Source of the DNA: Rhizobium sp. TH135
Lineage (GTDB): Bacteria; Pseudomonadota; Alphaproteobacteria; Rhizobiales; Rhizobiaceae
Direction of reading: 5' to 3'
Length of the DNA stretch: 64,000 bases
Assembly: GCF_002855515.1 (NCBI RefSeq)
Contig: NZ_PKRP01000006.1
Location: 1-64,000 of the forward strand
The notes under the pieces were generated by a model, which was given only the letters and a program-made list of their open reading frames with translations, made no database searches and was not told the DNA's origin. Both the position numbers and the translations under genes were made by a program. This document shows, piece after piece, positions 53,361 through 61,981 of the stretch. Position 1 is the first letter of the stretch. Each line of letters opens with the position of its first letter.

Positions 53361-53659
53361 ATTCCCTACCGTTTCATCCTGAACCTGAACCAAACGCATA
53401 TCGCGCCATGGTTAACAAAGCGCCGCCACGAGGGCTGAAATGTGCGCTGCGGGGTCGATCGGAGGCTGTCGAAACGCCCCCTTTTCTCTTCCCGGCGGTC
53501 CCATATCAATATGGCCAATTCGTGTCACCAGGGGGTTGTGTCACGGGAGTGTGTAGGCCCCGGTACGTGTCGTGAGGGCCAGAACGCGAAAACCGGACGC
53601 TTCGGGAGAAGCATCCGGTTTCGAGCGGTGGATCGCTTTGGAGGTCGTCTAATGAAGCC
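53361..53659. other. ldtP upstream region
   Basis: About 300 bp between ldtP and ldtR with the ldtP promoter and the ldtR terminator. Two TGTCAC repeats at 53523-53528 and 53539-53544 lie 16 bp apart and could be regulator sites. No gene is visible. Confidence 0.5.
53586..53623. terminator. ldtR terminator
   Basis: AACCGGACGCTTC-GGGA-GAAGCATCCGGTT: a 13-position stem with one mismatch, about 37 bp past the ldtR stop. Flanking T content is modest. Confidence 0.75.
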
Positions 53660-54169
53660 TCAGAGGCGATACAGGATCTGGTCGTTCCAGAAGCGGTCGA
53701 GACGCTGCAGGAGCTTGTTCATCTGGGTGAACTCGTCAGTGCCGATGCCGCCGACCTTCTGGATCGAGCCGATGTGGCGCTCATAGAGCTTGGCAACGGT
53801 TTCGGCGATCTCCTGGCCGGCATCCGTCAGGCTGATGCGGACCGAGCGACGGTCGACGCGCGAGCGCTGGTGGTTGATGAAGCCGAGGTCGACAAGCTTC
53901 TTGACGTTGTAGGAGACGTTCGAGCCCAGATAGTAACCGCGCGAGCGCAGTTCACCGGCGGTCAGTTCCGAATTGCCGATGTTGAAGAGCAGGAGTGCCT
54001 GGACGGCGTTGATGTCGGAGCGACCCTTGCGGTCGAACTCGTCCTTGATGACGTCGAGAAGGCGGCGGTGAAGACGCTCGACGAGGTGGAGGGATTCGAG
54101 GTAGAGCGAACGGATCGCTTCTTCCTGCGGGTCGAGAGTGGCCGGCTGCGGCTTGAGCTTGGTGTTCAT
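53660..54169 (-). CDS. ldtR: MarR-family regulator LdtR
   Basis: 169 residues from MNTKLKPQPATLDPQEEAIR; the frame extends 23 codons upstream without similarity. Winged HTH: VQALLLFNIGNSELTAGELRSRGYYLGSNVSYNVKKLVDLGFINHQRSRVDRRSVRISLT. The sequence and location next to the L,D-transpeptidase match LdtR of Liberibacter asiaticus and its Sinorhizobium homologue, an activator linked to osmotic stress tolerance and cell-wall remodelling. Cytosolic dimer. Located 300 bp upstream of ldtP on the same strand. Confidence 0.93.
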   Translation of the reverse strand: MNTKLKPQPATLDPQEEAIRSLYLESLHLVERLHRRLLDVIKDEFDRKGRSDINAVQALLLFNIGNSELTAGELRSRGYYLGSNVSYNVKKLVDLGFINHQRSRVDRRSVRISLTDAGQEIAETVAKLYERHIGSIQKVGGIGTDEFTQMNKLLQRLDRFWNDQILYRL

Positions 54170-54300
54170 ATCGGTCTGCCTCACTGTTTTGTTTGGCGGT
54201 GTTGGTTTTTCTCCCGCCTTAGTGAGGACCGTATCCAATGCGCATAAAATTCTATTTAAAACGCAGGCTTAACAGAGGCTTACCAGAGCCTCTCCTGCGA

Positions 54301-54738
54301 TCAGGGTAAATCAACCGTTATACCCTGCTGCTTGTGTCTCCCTTCGAGCCACAACGCCAGGCGGAATACCACATAGACGACGAAGACAGCCGAATGCATG
54401 GTGACGGCGAGCGTGTTGTAGCCGAAGACATCCGGCCACACCGTGAACATCAGCATCTGCCCGCCGGCTGCAAGAAGCCACATGACCGGCCCCCAGGAGC
54501 CTGCGAGCCAGAGGCCCAGGGCTGCAACCGGAAAGACGACGGCAAGGCCCGTGGCCGCCACACGCCAGGGTGTGGAGAGAAGGTCGAAGCGACCAAGCCC
54601 GTCATGGCTGTATCCGACGATCAGCGCCCAGTATTGCAGGCCGAACCAGAGGCAGGCGAGCGCCACAACGCGCAGAAACAAGACGAAAATGGCTTCCGTC
54701 AGACTGCGAAGGGGCGTGTTGGTCGAATCAGCTTCCAT
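54301..54738 (-). CDS. DUF6163 family membrane protein
   Basis: 145 residues with four membrane helices (IFVLFLRVVALACLWFGLQYW, WRVAATGLAVVFPVAALGLWL, GPVMWLLAAGGQMLMFTVW, SAVFVVYVVFRLALWL). I recognise it as the DUF6163 family found next to ldtR in rhizobia; function unknown. Divergent from hemB and upstream of ldtR on the same strand. Confidence 0.8.
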   Translation of the reverse strand: MEADSTNTPLRSLTEAIFVLFLRVVALACLWFGLQYWALIVGYSHDGLGRFDLLSTPWRVAATGLAVVFPVAALGLWLAGSWGPVMWLLAAGGQMLMFTVWPDVFGYNTLAVTMHSAVFVVYVVFRLALWLEGRHKQQGITVDLP

Positions 54739-54913
54739 GGCTCAGAGGATAGGCTTGTGCCAAGGTCTCCGCCAGCTTGGGGCTTGCGCCCTCCCCTGCT
54801 GATCTTGCTCGCCCGCTGCGACGGTTTGATCGGGGAGTCTTCGCCGCCTTCCGTTTTGCAAGCTTTCGCCATCGTGCTAATCAGCAGCCGGAACACAGAC
54901 GAGGATCAGGCTA

Positions 54914-55930
54914 ATGACGGACAAGACACATCTGGTAGACGCAGTTACCGGACACCGGCGCATGCGCCGCCTGCGCAAGGCCGACTGGCAGCGCCGGATG
55001 GTCCAGGAGAACCGCCTGACCGTCAATGACCTGATCTGGCCGATCTTCATTGTGCCAGGATCGAACATCATGGACCCGATCGCTGCCATGCCCGGCGTTT
55101 TCAGGATGAGTGTCGACAAGGCCGTTGAAGCGGCTAAGGAAGCCGCCGATCTCGGGATCCCGGCATTGGCGACGTTTCCGAATATCGAAATGGAACTGCG
55201 CGACCAGACCGGCTCGGAAGTCCTCAAGAGCAACAACCTCCTCAATCAGGTGACGGCGGCGATCAAGAAGGCGGTTCCGAACATCGGGGTGATCACCGAT
55301 GTGGCGCTCGACCCCTTCACCAGCCATGGCCATGACGGCATTTTGCGCGATGGCGAGATCGTTAATGACGAGACGGTGGACCAATTGGTGCGCGCAGCAA
55401 TTGCCCAGGCCGATGCCGGCTCCGACATCATCGCGCCCTCCGACATGATGGATGGCCGCATCGGCGCGATCCGCCGGGGCCTCGATGCCGCCGGGCACCA
55501 GGACGTCGGCATTATGTCCTATGCCACCAAGTTCGCCTCCTGCTACTACGGTCCTTATCGCGAGGCGATCTCGACCAGCGGGCTGCTGAAGGGTGACAAG
55601 AAGACCTATTACATCGACCCGGCCAACAGCACGGAAGCCGTGCGAGACGCCGCCCTCGACGTCGAGGAAGGTGCCGACATGCTGATGGTGAAGCCGGGCC
55701 TGCCCTATCTCGACATCTGCTGGCGCCTCAAGGACACGTTTGGCCTGCCGGTCTTTGCCTATCAGGTGTCCGGAGAGTACAGCCAGATCAAGGCTGCGGC
55801 GGCGAATGGCTGGATCGACGGCGAGCGGGCGATGCTCGAAACGCTGCTCTGTTTCAAGCGGGCCGGCTGCGACGGCATCCTCACCTACTTTGCGCCTGAG
55901 GTGGCCCGTCAGCTCGCAAAGCAGGGCTGA
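54914..55930 (+). CDS. hemB: Delta-aminolevulinic acid dehydratase
   Basis: 338 residues. Schiff-base lysines lie in SYATKFASCYYGPYR and MVKPGLPYLD; DVALDPFTSHGHDGIL replaces the zinc cysteines of other enzymes with aspartates, the magnesium-type active site of alphaproteobacteria. It condenses two ALA into porphobilinogen, early in heme synthesis. First of three plus-strand genes (hemB-RDD-bpt) in the usual rhizobial order. Confidence 0.98.
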   Translation: MTDKTHLVDAVTGHRRMRRLRKADWQRRMVQENRLTVNDLIWPIFIVPGSNIMDPIAAMPGVFRMSVDKAVEAAKEAADLGIPALATFPNIEMELRDQTGSEVLKSNNLLNQVTAAIKKAVPNIGVITDVALDPFTSHGHDGILRDGEIVNDETVDQLVRAAIAQADAGSDIIAPSDMMDGRIGAIRRGLDAAGHQDVGIMSYATKFASCYYGPYREAISTSGLLKGDKKTYYIDPANSTEAVRDAALDVEEGADMLMVKPGLPYLDICWRLKDTFGLPVFAYQVSGEYSQIKAAAANGWIDGERAMLETLLCFKRAGCDGILTYFAPEVARQLAKQG

Positions 55931-55999
55931 TCCTCACGGATTATTGTATTCGGCATCGGGCTCCCCATATCAGAAACACAACCGAACAAGGAGCCCGAC

Positions 56000-56458
56000 A
56001 TGAGCCTCGATAGCAACTCGTCCTATGCCGCCCCGGAGGATTGGCGTGCCTATAGCGGCGTGCTCTCGCGGCGCGTCTTTGCCTTCTTTGTCGACTATCT
56101 GTTCATCGGCCTTCTGTGGATCCCGGCGGCAGTTGTCGTGTTTTTCCTCGGCGTGCTGACGCTTGGCCTCGGCTGGCTGCTCTATCCGATCCTGTTCTTC
56201 GTGGTCGCCGGCCTCTATTTCGGCATGTCATTGGCAGGTCCCTCGCAAGCGACGCCGGGCATGCGGATGATGGGCATCGCCATGGTCCGCCTCGACGGTC
56301 GCAAGATCGACTTCGTGACCGCGATCGCGCATCTGGCCCTGTTCTGGATCCTGAACTCGGTGCTGACACCGCTGGTGCTGCTGGCCGGCCTGTTCATCGA
56401 GCGCTCGCGTCTGGTCCATGACCTGTTGCTCGGAACGGCCGCAGCGCGCACCTACTAA
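56000..56458 (+). CDS. RDD-family membrane protein
   Basis: 152 residues. SRRVFAFFVDYLFIGLLWIPAAVVVFFLG holds the R...D motif of the first RDD helix, and FGMSLAGPSQATPGMRMMGIAMV plus ERSRLVHDLLLGTAAARTY complete the family. Three or four membrane helices. Some RDD proteins are Na+/H+ antiporters; the role here is unknown. AAGGAG precedes the ATG. Between hemB and bpt. Confidence 0.92.
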   Translation: MSLDSNSSYAAPEDWRAYSGVLSRRVFAFFVDYLFIGLLWIPAAVVVFFLGVLTLGLGWLLYPILFFVVAGLYFGMSLAGPSQATPGMRMMGIAMVRLDGRKIDFVTAIAHLALFWILNSVLTPLVLLAGLFIERSRLVHDLLLGTAAARTY

Positions 56459-56578
56459 GTTTCCCGGCGCTTTTCGCCTCCGATGCACTCCGGCCTTTCA
56501 GCCGGAGTGTTGACCTTTTTCATTCTTGCGCCATCCTAGCTTCAACCGGACTGGCTAAAGGATTCTCTTCGGCGGCAG

Positions 56579-57340
56579 ATGAACACGCAGACATCCCCCT
56601 CCCCGCAATTCTACCTGACGGCGCCAGCGCCTTGCCCGTATCTGGCGGGAGAATTGGAGCGGAAGGTCTTCACCCATCTTGTGGGTCCGCGTGCCACCGA
56701 AATGAACGATCTTCTGACCCAGGGTGGTTTCCGTCGATCCCAGAACATCGCCTATAGACCTGCTTGCGAATCTTGCCGGGCCTGCGTGTCCGTGCGGGTT
56801 CTGGTCAACGAATTCGAGCTCAGCCGGGGCTTCCGCCGTATCGAGGGCGTCAACAGCGACGTCATCTCGACCATCTACCCGGCGCAGCCATCCACCGAAC
56901 AGTTCTCGCTCTTCCGCCGCTATCTCGACCACCGCCACCAGAACGGCGGCATGTCGGACATGTCGGCGCTGGATTATGCGATCATGGTCGAAGACAGCCA
57001 TGTCCAGACGCGGGTCATCGAATATCGCCTGCGCACCCCCGGCGACGGGATCTCGGCCCAGCCGCGTGGCGAACTCATCGCAGTCGCGCTGTCGGACCTT
57101 ATGAGCGACGGGCTATCGATGGTCTATTCGTTCTATAACCCTGAACTCGAAAAACGGTCTTTGGGCACGATGATGGTGCTCGACCACATCCGCCGCGCCA
57201 AGGCGCTCGGCCTGCCGCATGTCTATCTCGGCTACTGGGTGAAGGGCTCAAAGAAGATGGGTTACAAGACCCGATTTCAGCCGCAGGAGCATCTGATGAA
57301 CCAGGGCTGGACGCGCTTTACCCCGGAAGCACAAGAATAA
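56579..57340 (+). CDS. bpt: Aspartate/glutamate leucyltransferase (Bpt)
   Basis: 253 residues. The N-terminal ATE domain has [17 protein letters not shown] and the cysteine motif [15 protein letters not shown]; the C-terminal GNAT-like half ends [28 protein letters not shown]. It adds leucine from tRNA-Leu to N-terminal Asp or Glu, marking proteins for ClpS/ClpAP (the N-end rule). Third gene after hemB. Confidence 0.95.
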   Translation: MNTQTSPSPQFYLTAPAPCPYLAGELERKVFTHLVGPRATEMNDLLTQGGFRRSQNIAYRPACESCRACVSVRVLVNEFELSRGFRRIEGVNSDVISTIYPAQPSTEQFSLFRRYLDHRHQNGGMSDMSALDYAIMVEDSHVQTRVIEYRLRTPGDGISAQPRGELIAVALSDLMSDGLSMVYSFYNPELEKRSLGTMMVLDHIRRAKALGLPHVYLGYWVKGSKKMGYKTRFQPQEHLMNQGWTRFTPEAQE

Positions 57341-57350
57341 CGCATACTCC

Positions 57351-57391
57351 AAATTAAAAACGGCGGGACTTTCGCCCCGCCGCTTTTAATT
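57351..57391. terminator. Bidirectional terminator between bpt and the methyltransferase gene
   Basis: AAATTAAAAA-CGGCGGG-ACTTTCGC-CCCGCCG-CTTTTAATTT: the GC stem is extended by matching A/T arms and works for both convergent genes. Confidence 0.9.
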
Positions 57392-57404
57392 TGTATTGCA
57401 CGTC

Positions 57405-58448
57405 TTAGGACAGCTTGCGGATGATGCCGTAGACAATGTTCTTGTTCTGGCCGAAGCGCAGCGAGCACTCGACATCAAGGCCTTCCGTTGCGGCGCGCAT
57501 GATGCGCCACATGTCTTCTTCCGAGCGCAGCAGAAGCGCCCAGTTCATGAAGGTTTCCATGTACCCGTCGTCCGGAACCTCCCGCGAGAAGTTGGCGAAG
57601 AGGAAGGTGCCGTTCGGCTTCAGCATCTGCAGGCAACGCTGCGACAGCTTGATCGCCACTTCGTCGGCCAGGTAGTCGTAAAGGCCGGCTGCATAGACGA
57701 AGTCGAAGGTACCAAGGCTCTGACCGCGGGTCAGCACCGTCCGTACCGAGCCATTGACGGCTTCAACGGCAGTACCGGCGAATTCGCTCGCAACGGCACC
57801 GACGCTCATCGGGTCCTGATCGAGCGCAATCCAGCGCTTGATCGTCTTGTCCTTCAGCGCCTGAGACATGCTGCCTTCGCGAAGATGGCCGGCAGCAATC
57901 GTCAGAATCTCGGCTTCGCCGCCTCTGGACGACGCCACGTCGTCAACGAACTGCGCCAGTAGATCACGGCGTTCGCGGACGGCAACGCAGGCCGGTGATT
58001 GACTGGTGAAGGCATGGACCTCCTTGCCCATCGGGCTCGCCGCTTCCAGCATCGGCTGAACCGACGAATGATTGTAGATGAAGTCGAGCAGGCCGGCGTC
58101 TCCCGAGTAACCACGCGGCTTTTCAAACGACCAGCGGGTAAAAGGATCTTCATGGAAGTGGCGTGCGATGGCATGGTTTTGTGCGAGCGGAATGAGTTGC
58201 TCCCACACCTTCGGTGCGACACGATTCCGAACTTCGTGAAGGCCCGTCAGCAGCCGAAGCATGATCTGCCCAACTGGTGTCTTTTGATCGAACTGCTGTT
58301 CGGCGATGCGAAGGTGAAGTGCCATTTCGGCACGTGCCAAACCGACCTCTTTATCAGTGACATCGACTGAAGTCGAAAACACCGTTGCAGCAATAGAGTC
58401 TGGCGTGATGAGGCTCTGCCCGTCGAATGCAACCTTTACTTCACTCAC
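57405..58448 (-). CDS. SAM-dependent methyltransferase of the PhcB-like group
   Basis: 347 residues starting with a GTG six bases after AAGGAG. The N-terminal half is helical and carries TRWSFEKPRGYSGDAGLLDFIYNHSS, close to the KPRGYAGD motif of proteins annotated as extracellular-factor (3-hydroxypalmitate methyl ester) biosynthesis methyltransferases such as Ralstonia PhcB. The C-terminal half is a class I methyltransferase: AEILTIAAGHLREGSM is motif I, RWIALDQDP the acidic ribose contact, FDFVYAAGLYDYLAD and MLKPNGTFLFANFS motifs post II and III. Substrate unknown; a fatty-acid methyl ester signal is only one possibility. Divergent from a GGDEF-EAL gene. Confidence 0.75.
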   Translation of the reverse strand: MSEVKVAFDGQSLITPDSIAATVFSTSVDVTDKEVGLARAEMALHLRIAEQQFDQKTPVGQIMLRLLTGLHEVRNRVAPKVWEQLIPLAQNHAIARHFHEDPFTRWSFEKPRGYSGDAGLLDFIYNHSSVQPMLEAASPMGKEVHAFTSQSPACVAVRERRDLLAQFVDDVASSRGGEAEILTIAAGHLREGSMSQALKDKTIKRWIALDQDPMSVGAVASEFAGTAVEAVNGSVRTVLTRGQSLGTFDFVYAAGLYDYLADEVAIKLSQRCLQMLKPNGTFLFANFSREVPDDGYMETFMNWALLLRSEEDMWRIMRAATEGLDVECSLRFGQNKNIVYGIIRKLS

Positions 58449-58539
58449 ACTTCGCTCCTTTTTAAGTCAAATCTGATATTAATTCTTTGTAAACCATAAT
58501 CCGAGAGCCCGATAAGTGCACTCCAAAATTCGGGAGACT

Positions 58540-58554
58540 TTAAAACATAGTTAA
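58540..58554. promoter_or_regulatory. CtrA-type site before the GGDEF-EAL gene
   Basis: TTAA-AACATAG-TTAA, an exact TTAA-N7-TTAA full site, 58 bp before the GGDEF-EAL ATG and 91 bp before the divergent methyltransferase start, in an AT-rich region. CtrA is the alphaproteobacterial cell-cycle regulator. Function not shown; the AT richness makes a chance match possible. Confidence 0.5.
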
Positions 58555-58612
58555 TACGTGAGCGAGCTAGTGTATCGCGGCGCTCGACGTGCGCGCTGAC
58601 GATGGAGTCGTG

Positions 58613-60676
58613 ATGGATCGGGTCATGAACAGCCCAGGGCGCGGTAATCGCGGGACAAATTCGCCCACACGTGGCGCGTACACACCAAGCGCGCGTGAAA
58701 TCGCCAGTCAGCCTTACAGCCCTCCGGCGGTTGATGCGAAGATGTTGTCTGCTCCTGCCCTAAATGCGCTCTATCAAACACATCGGAGCGTCACCCAACT
58801 ACGCCAGACACGGCAAGGTCTCTGGCTCGCAGCGCTCGTTTACCTGCTATTCGGAGCAGCCGACGTATTCTTGATCCCCGATGTCGCCATGCAGACGGTA
58901 ACTGCGCGACTGGTGGTCGCAATCATGGCGATTGCTGTCATTGAAATCTGCGTTGCACGCAGGGTCGATCTGCATTGGGTCGATGTTAGTTGCGCAGCAA
59001 CTGTCGTGGTCGGCTACGTCGCCTGGCTCGTTCCGGCCGCATACACCACCTCTGAAGACGCTTTCCGCTATTACATGCTGTTCGGCACCATCTTCATGAT
59101 GAGCGCCAACCTGTTTTTCAACCTGGTCTTCCGCCTGTCGGTGCTGACATCGGCGACGATTCTGGTCATTTTCCTTTACAGTATGCTGCATGCGCCCGCG
59201 CTCTCGCTGGAGCAGAGCGTAGTAATCATCTTGTTCTACGGGTCTTGCTTCCTGTTCACGTCCTACGTGAACTGGAAACTGAACGAAGAGCGTTACAACG
59301 TCTTCCTCAACGCGATCGAAGCCGCACATCAGCACAGTGAAGCAGAAAAGCGGGGAGAAGCGCTCGAGCGGCTTTCCAATACCGACTACCTGACCGGCGT
59401 CGAAAACCGTCGCGCCGTCGACAAGCGTCTGAGGGATTTCTGGAACGACTGGCAAACCAATGGCACTTCTTTTGCCGCTATCCTGGTCGATGTCGACTTC
59501 TTCAAGAAGTATAATGATTTCTATGGTCACCAGGCCGGCGATCGCTGCCTGATCCTGGTGGCGAGCGTGCTCAGCGACACGCTAAAACCGCTCAATGCCT
59601 CTGTCGGTCGCTACGGTGGCGAAGAGTTCATCGTGCTGTCTCGCGTCACCGGGCGCGATCAGGTCATGGCGCTGTGCGAAATCATCCGGAGTGCCGTCGA
59701 AGGCCTGCGTCTGGTCCACGACCAGCGCCGCGACGGCCAGACCTTCGTGACGGTCAGCGTCGGTGCTTCGTACACACGCCCTCAGACCGGCCCCAAGCTG
59801 GAGCGCATCATCAACGAAGCGGACCGGGCGCTCTATTCGGCCAAGGCGAATGGCCGCAACTGCATTCGGCTCTTCAACCCGAATGATCCGCTGACCAGCG
59901 ACGACAACGAGAATATCGCCGCGACGCTGCGCATGGCGATCAAGAACGATCTCGTCCACCTCGTCTATCAGCCGATCCAGAACCTGCGCACCGGCCGCGT
60001 CGAAGCGGTAGAATCGCTGATGCGCATGAAGATGATCGATGGCACGCCCTTGTCGCCGGCCCAGTTCATCCCGGTTGCCGAACGTACCGGCGCGATCCTC
60101 GATCTCGGTCTCTGGGCCATCCGCCGCGCCTGCACGGAGGTGCTTGCCACCGGCATCGCACCCATGGCCAGCGTCAACGTCTCGGCCATCCAGCTCAAGT
60201 CGCGTGGCTTTGCGCTCGCCGTCTCGACGATCCTCGAAGAGACCGGCGTGTCCGGTTCGCAGCTCGCCTTCGAGATCACCGAAGGCATCGACATGGAGGG
60301 GCAGTCGGATGTCATCCGCTGCATCACCGACCTGCAGGCGCTCGGGATCCGGATCTGGCTCGACGATTTCGGCACGGGCTTTGCCGGCCTCTCCTGGCTT
60401 CGCCTCTTCCCCTTCGATACGGTCAAGATCGACCGCTCCTTCCTGCAGGACGCCCGCCGTCCGGCCGGCCGCGCCATGCTGGAAGACATCATACGGCTGA
60501 TCCGCAACCGCGGTTTGAAGATCCTGATCGAAGGCCTGGAAACCGCGGACCACGTCGAACTGATGCACGAACTCGGCATCGAACTCGGTCAGGGTTATTA
60601 TCTCGGCCGCCCCGTGCCGATCGACGACGTCAAGATCAAGGCTTTCCCACGGCTTGCCACGATCGCGGCACGCTGA
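58613..60676 (+). CDS. Membrane GGDEF-EAL cyclic di-GMP enzyme
   Basis: 687 residues from the ATG at 58613 (GGAG six bases before); a GTG eight codons upstream is less likely. The first 60 residues are polar and proline-rich; helices lie at about 70-215. GGDEF domain 255-425: NTDYLTGVENRR, VDVDFFKKYNDFYGH and GGEEF at 335-339, with no RxxD inhibitory site. EAL domain 435-685: E467-S-L in place of EAL, N522, FEITEG with E554, DDFGTG at 584-589, K605 and EGLET with E640, so all catalytic residues of a phosphodiesterase are kept. Both synthesis and breakdown of cyclic di-GMP are therefore possible. CtrA-type site upstream. Confidence 0.93.
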   Translation: MDRVMNSPGRGNRGTNSPTRGAYTPSAREIASQPYSPPAVDAKMLSAPALNALYQTHRSVTQLRQTRQGLWLAALVYLLFGAADVFLIPDVAMQTVTARLVVAIMAIAVIEICVARRVDLHWVDVSCAATVVVGYVAWLVPAAYTTSEDAFRYYMLFGTIFMMSANLFFNLVFRLSVLTSATILVIFLYSMLHAPALSLEQSVVIILFYGSCFLFTSYVNWKLNEERYNVFLNAIEAAHQHSEAEKRGEALERLSNTDYLTGVENRRAVDKRLRDFWNDWQTNGTSFAAILVDVDFFKKYNDFYGHQAGDRCLILVASVLSDTLKPLNASVGRYGGEEFIVLSRVTGRDQVMALCEIIRSAVEGLRLVHDQRRDGQTFVTVSVGASYTRPQTGPKLERIINEADRALYSAKANGRNCIRLFNPNDPLTSDDNENIAATLRMAIKNDLVHLVYQPIQNLRTGRVEAVESLMRMKMIDGTPLSPAQFIPVAERTGAILDLGLWAIRRACTEVLATGIAPMASVNVSAIQLKSRGFALAVSTILEETGVSGSQLAFEITEGIDMEGQSDVIRCITDLQALGIRIWLDDFGTGFAGLSWLRLFPFDTVKIDRSFLQDARRPAGRAMLEDIIRLIRNRGLKILIEGLETADHVELMHELGIELGQGYYLGRPVPIDDVKIKAFPRLATIAAR

Positions 60677-60780
60677 TCTCAAATTCTGATGATCGGCCCC
60701 AGATTTGGCCGATTACCGCATCTGCGATCTTCAAACGAAATCCGTAGTATCCGCCCGCATTCAAGGGATCGGATACACGC

Positions 60781-61923
60781 ATGAGCACGGTCGACGCGCG
60801 AGATCTGGCAGGCAGCCAGGACTTTTCTGAAACGCTTCTCAAGCATACCACCATCCGGGTGAGCGACGGCTATCTCGAGGATTTCCGCCGCCATGTCGAA
60901 GCCGTGCACTACGCCGCAAACGAAGTCATTTTCCGCAAGGGCGACGAGAGCGATTTCGCCATCCTGATCGGCACGGGCGAGGTGGAAGTCTATGACGAGC
61001 AAAGCGGCACCGTGCTCGCCGTCTCCGGCGAAGGTGCGCTGATCGGCGAACTCGGCATGATCAGTGGCGACCCACGCAGCGCGTCTGCCCGGGCGCTCAC
61101 ACCAGTTACGGGCTGGAAGATCGACCGCTCGAACTACCGCGAATTCCTGAGCGACCGGCCGGAACTAGCCACTCTCTTCTTCCGCAAGATCTATGCCCAG
61201 CTTTCCCAGAGCTATGGCAAGCTAAGGCAACAGTTCGTGGCGCTGGAAGAGGCGGATCGGCGCTATCACGCGCTTGCCTTCATGTTCGTTACCATCGTGC
61301 TGATGGTCAACGTCTATGCACTGGTGAATGGCCTCATCCTCGGCGGCCTTCGAGAAACGCACCAGGAGCAGATGATCTTCTGGACCTCCCGCGCCATGGA
61401 GCTCTGGGGCGGCTTCATCCTCTGGGGGCTGACCGCGCGCTGCGGCCTGACACGGCACGACATGGGCATCCGGATGGGCAATCTGTGGCGGTCTATCGCC
61501 GTGGGGTTGCTGATCAGTGTTCCGGCGCTCGCGGCCATGGCCTATTTCCGAACGCGTCTTTACCCGGAGCTTGAGGGCACGCCCCTTCTCGACCCGCAGC
61601 TCATCTCGCTCAGTGTCTATACCTACATCCTGATCGCAGCCTTGCAGGAGTGGATCTGTCGTGGGGTCTTCCTCACTTCGATTGCGAGCCTGATGCCGGG
61701 CAAGACACGGCCCATGGCGGCGATCGTCATCTCATCCCTGGTGTTCTCGACGCTCCACCTGCACTACTCGTCATCGCTTGCGGTGGTCGCTCTGCTAACC
61801 GGCATCGTCTGGGGCTGGCTGTTCCTGAAATACCGCAACCTCGCCGGGCCAATCATATCGCATTTCATCCTCGGCAATGCGGCAACGCTGATGGGGCTCT
61901 GGGCGATCTGGCAGCGGGGCTGA
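60781..61923 (+). CDS. Cyclic-nucleotide-binding domain fused to a CPBP membrane protease-like domain
   Basis: 380 residues. Residues 20-140 form a CAP-type cNMP-binding domain; the phosphate-binding cassette IGELGMISGDPRSASARA (88-104) keeps Glu90 and Arg99, so nucleotide binding is credible. After a helix (140-165) come about seven or eight membrane helices with the CPBP (CAAX/Rce1-like) motifs: QEWICR at 289-294 for EExxxR, FSTLH at 322-326 for FxxxH, and HFILGN at 361-366. The first glutamate is Gln289 and the last Asn is one residue off the HxxxN spacing, so protease activity is doubtful. Substrate unknown. No HTH, so not a CRP-like regulator. Confidence 0.88.
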   Translation: MSTVDARDLAGSQDFSETLLKHTTIRVSDGYLEDFRRHVEAVHYAANEVIFRKGDESDFAILIGTGEVEVYDEQSGTVLAVSGEGALIGELGMISGDPRSASARALTPVTGWKIDRSNYREFLSDRPELATLFFRKIYAQLSQSYGKLRQQFVALEEADRRYHALAFMFVTIVLMVNVYALVNGLILGGLRETHQEQMIFWTSRAMELWGGFILWGLTARCGLTRHDMGIRMGNLWRSIAVGLLISVPALAAMAYFRTRLYPELEGTPLLDPQLISLSVYTYILIAALQEWICRGVFLTSIASLMPGKTRPMAAIVISSLVFSTLHLHYSSSLAVVALLTGIVWGWLFLKYRNLAGPIISHFILGNAATLMGLWAIWQRG

Positions 61924-61927
61924 CATC

Positions 61928-61958
61928 AAAAAGCCGGCCGCAGATGCAGCCGGCTCTA
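61928..61958 (-). terminator. parC terminator
   Basis: Minus strand AGCCGGC-TGCATCTGCG-GCCGGCT followed by TTTTTG, 24 bp past the parC stop. Confidence 0.8.
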
Positions 61959-61981
61959 CAAACTTCTGATCTGGGTGCGGC

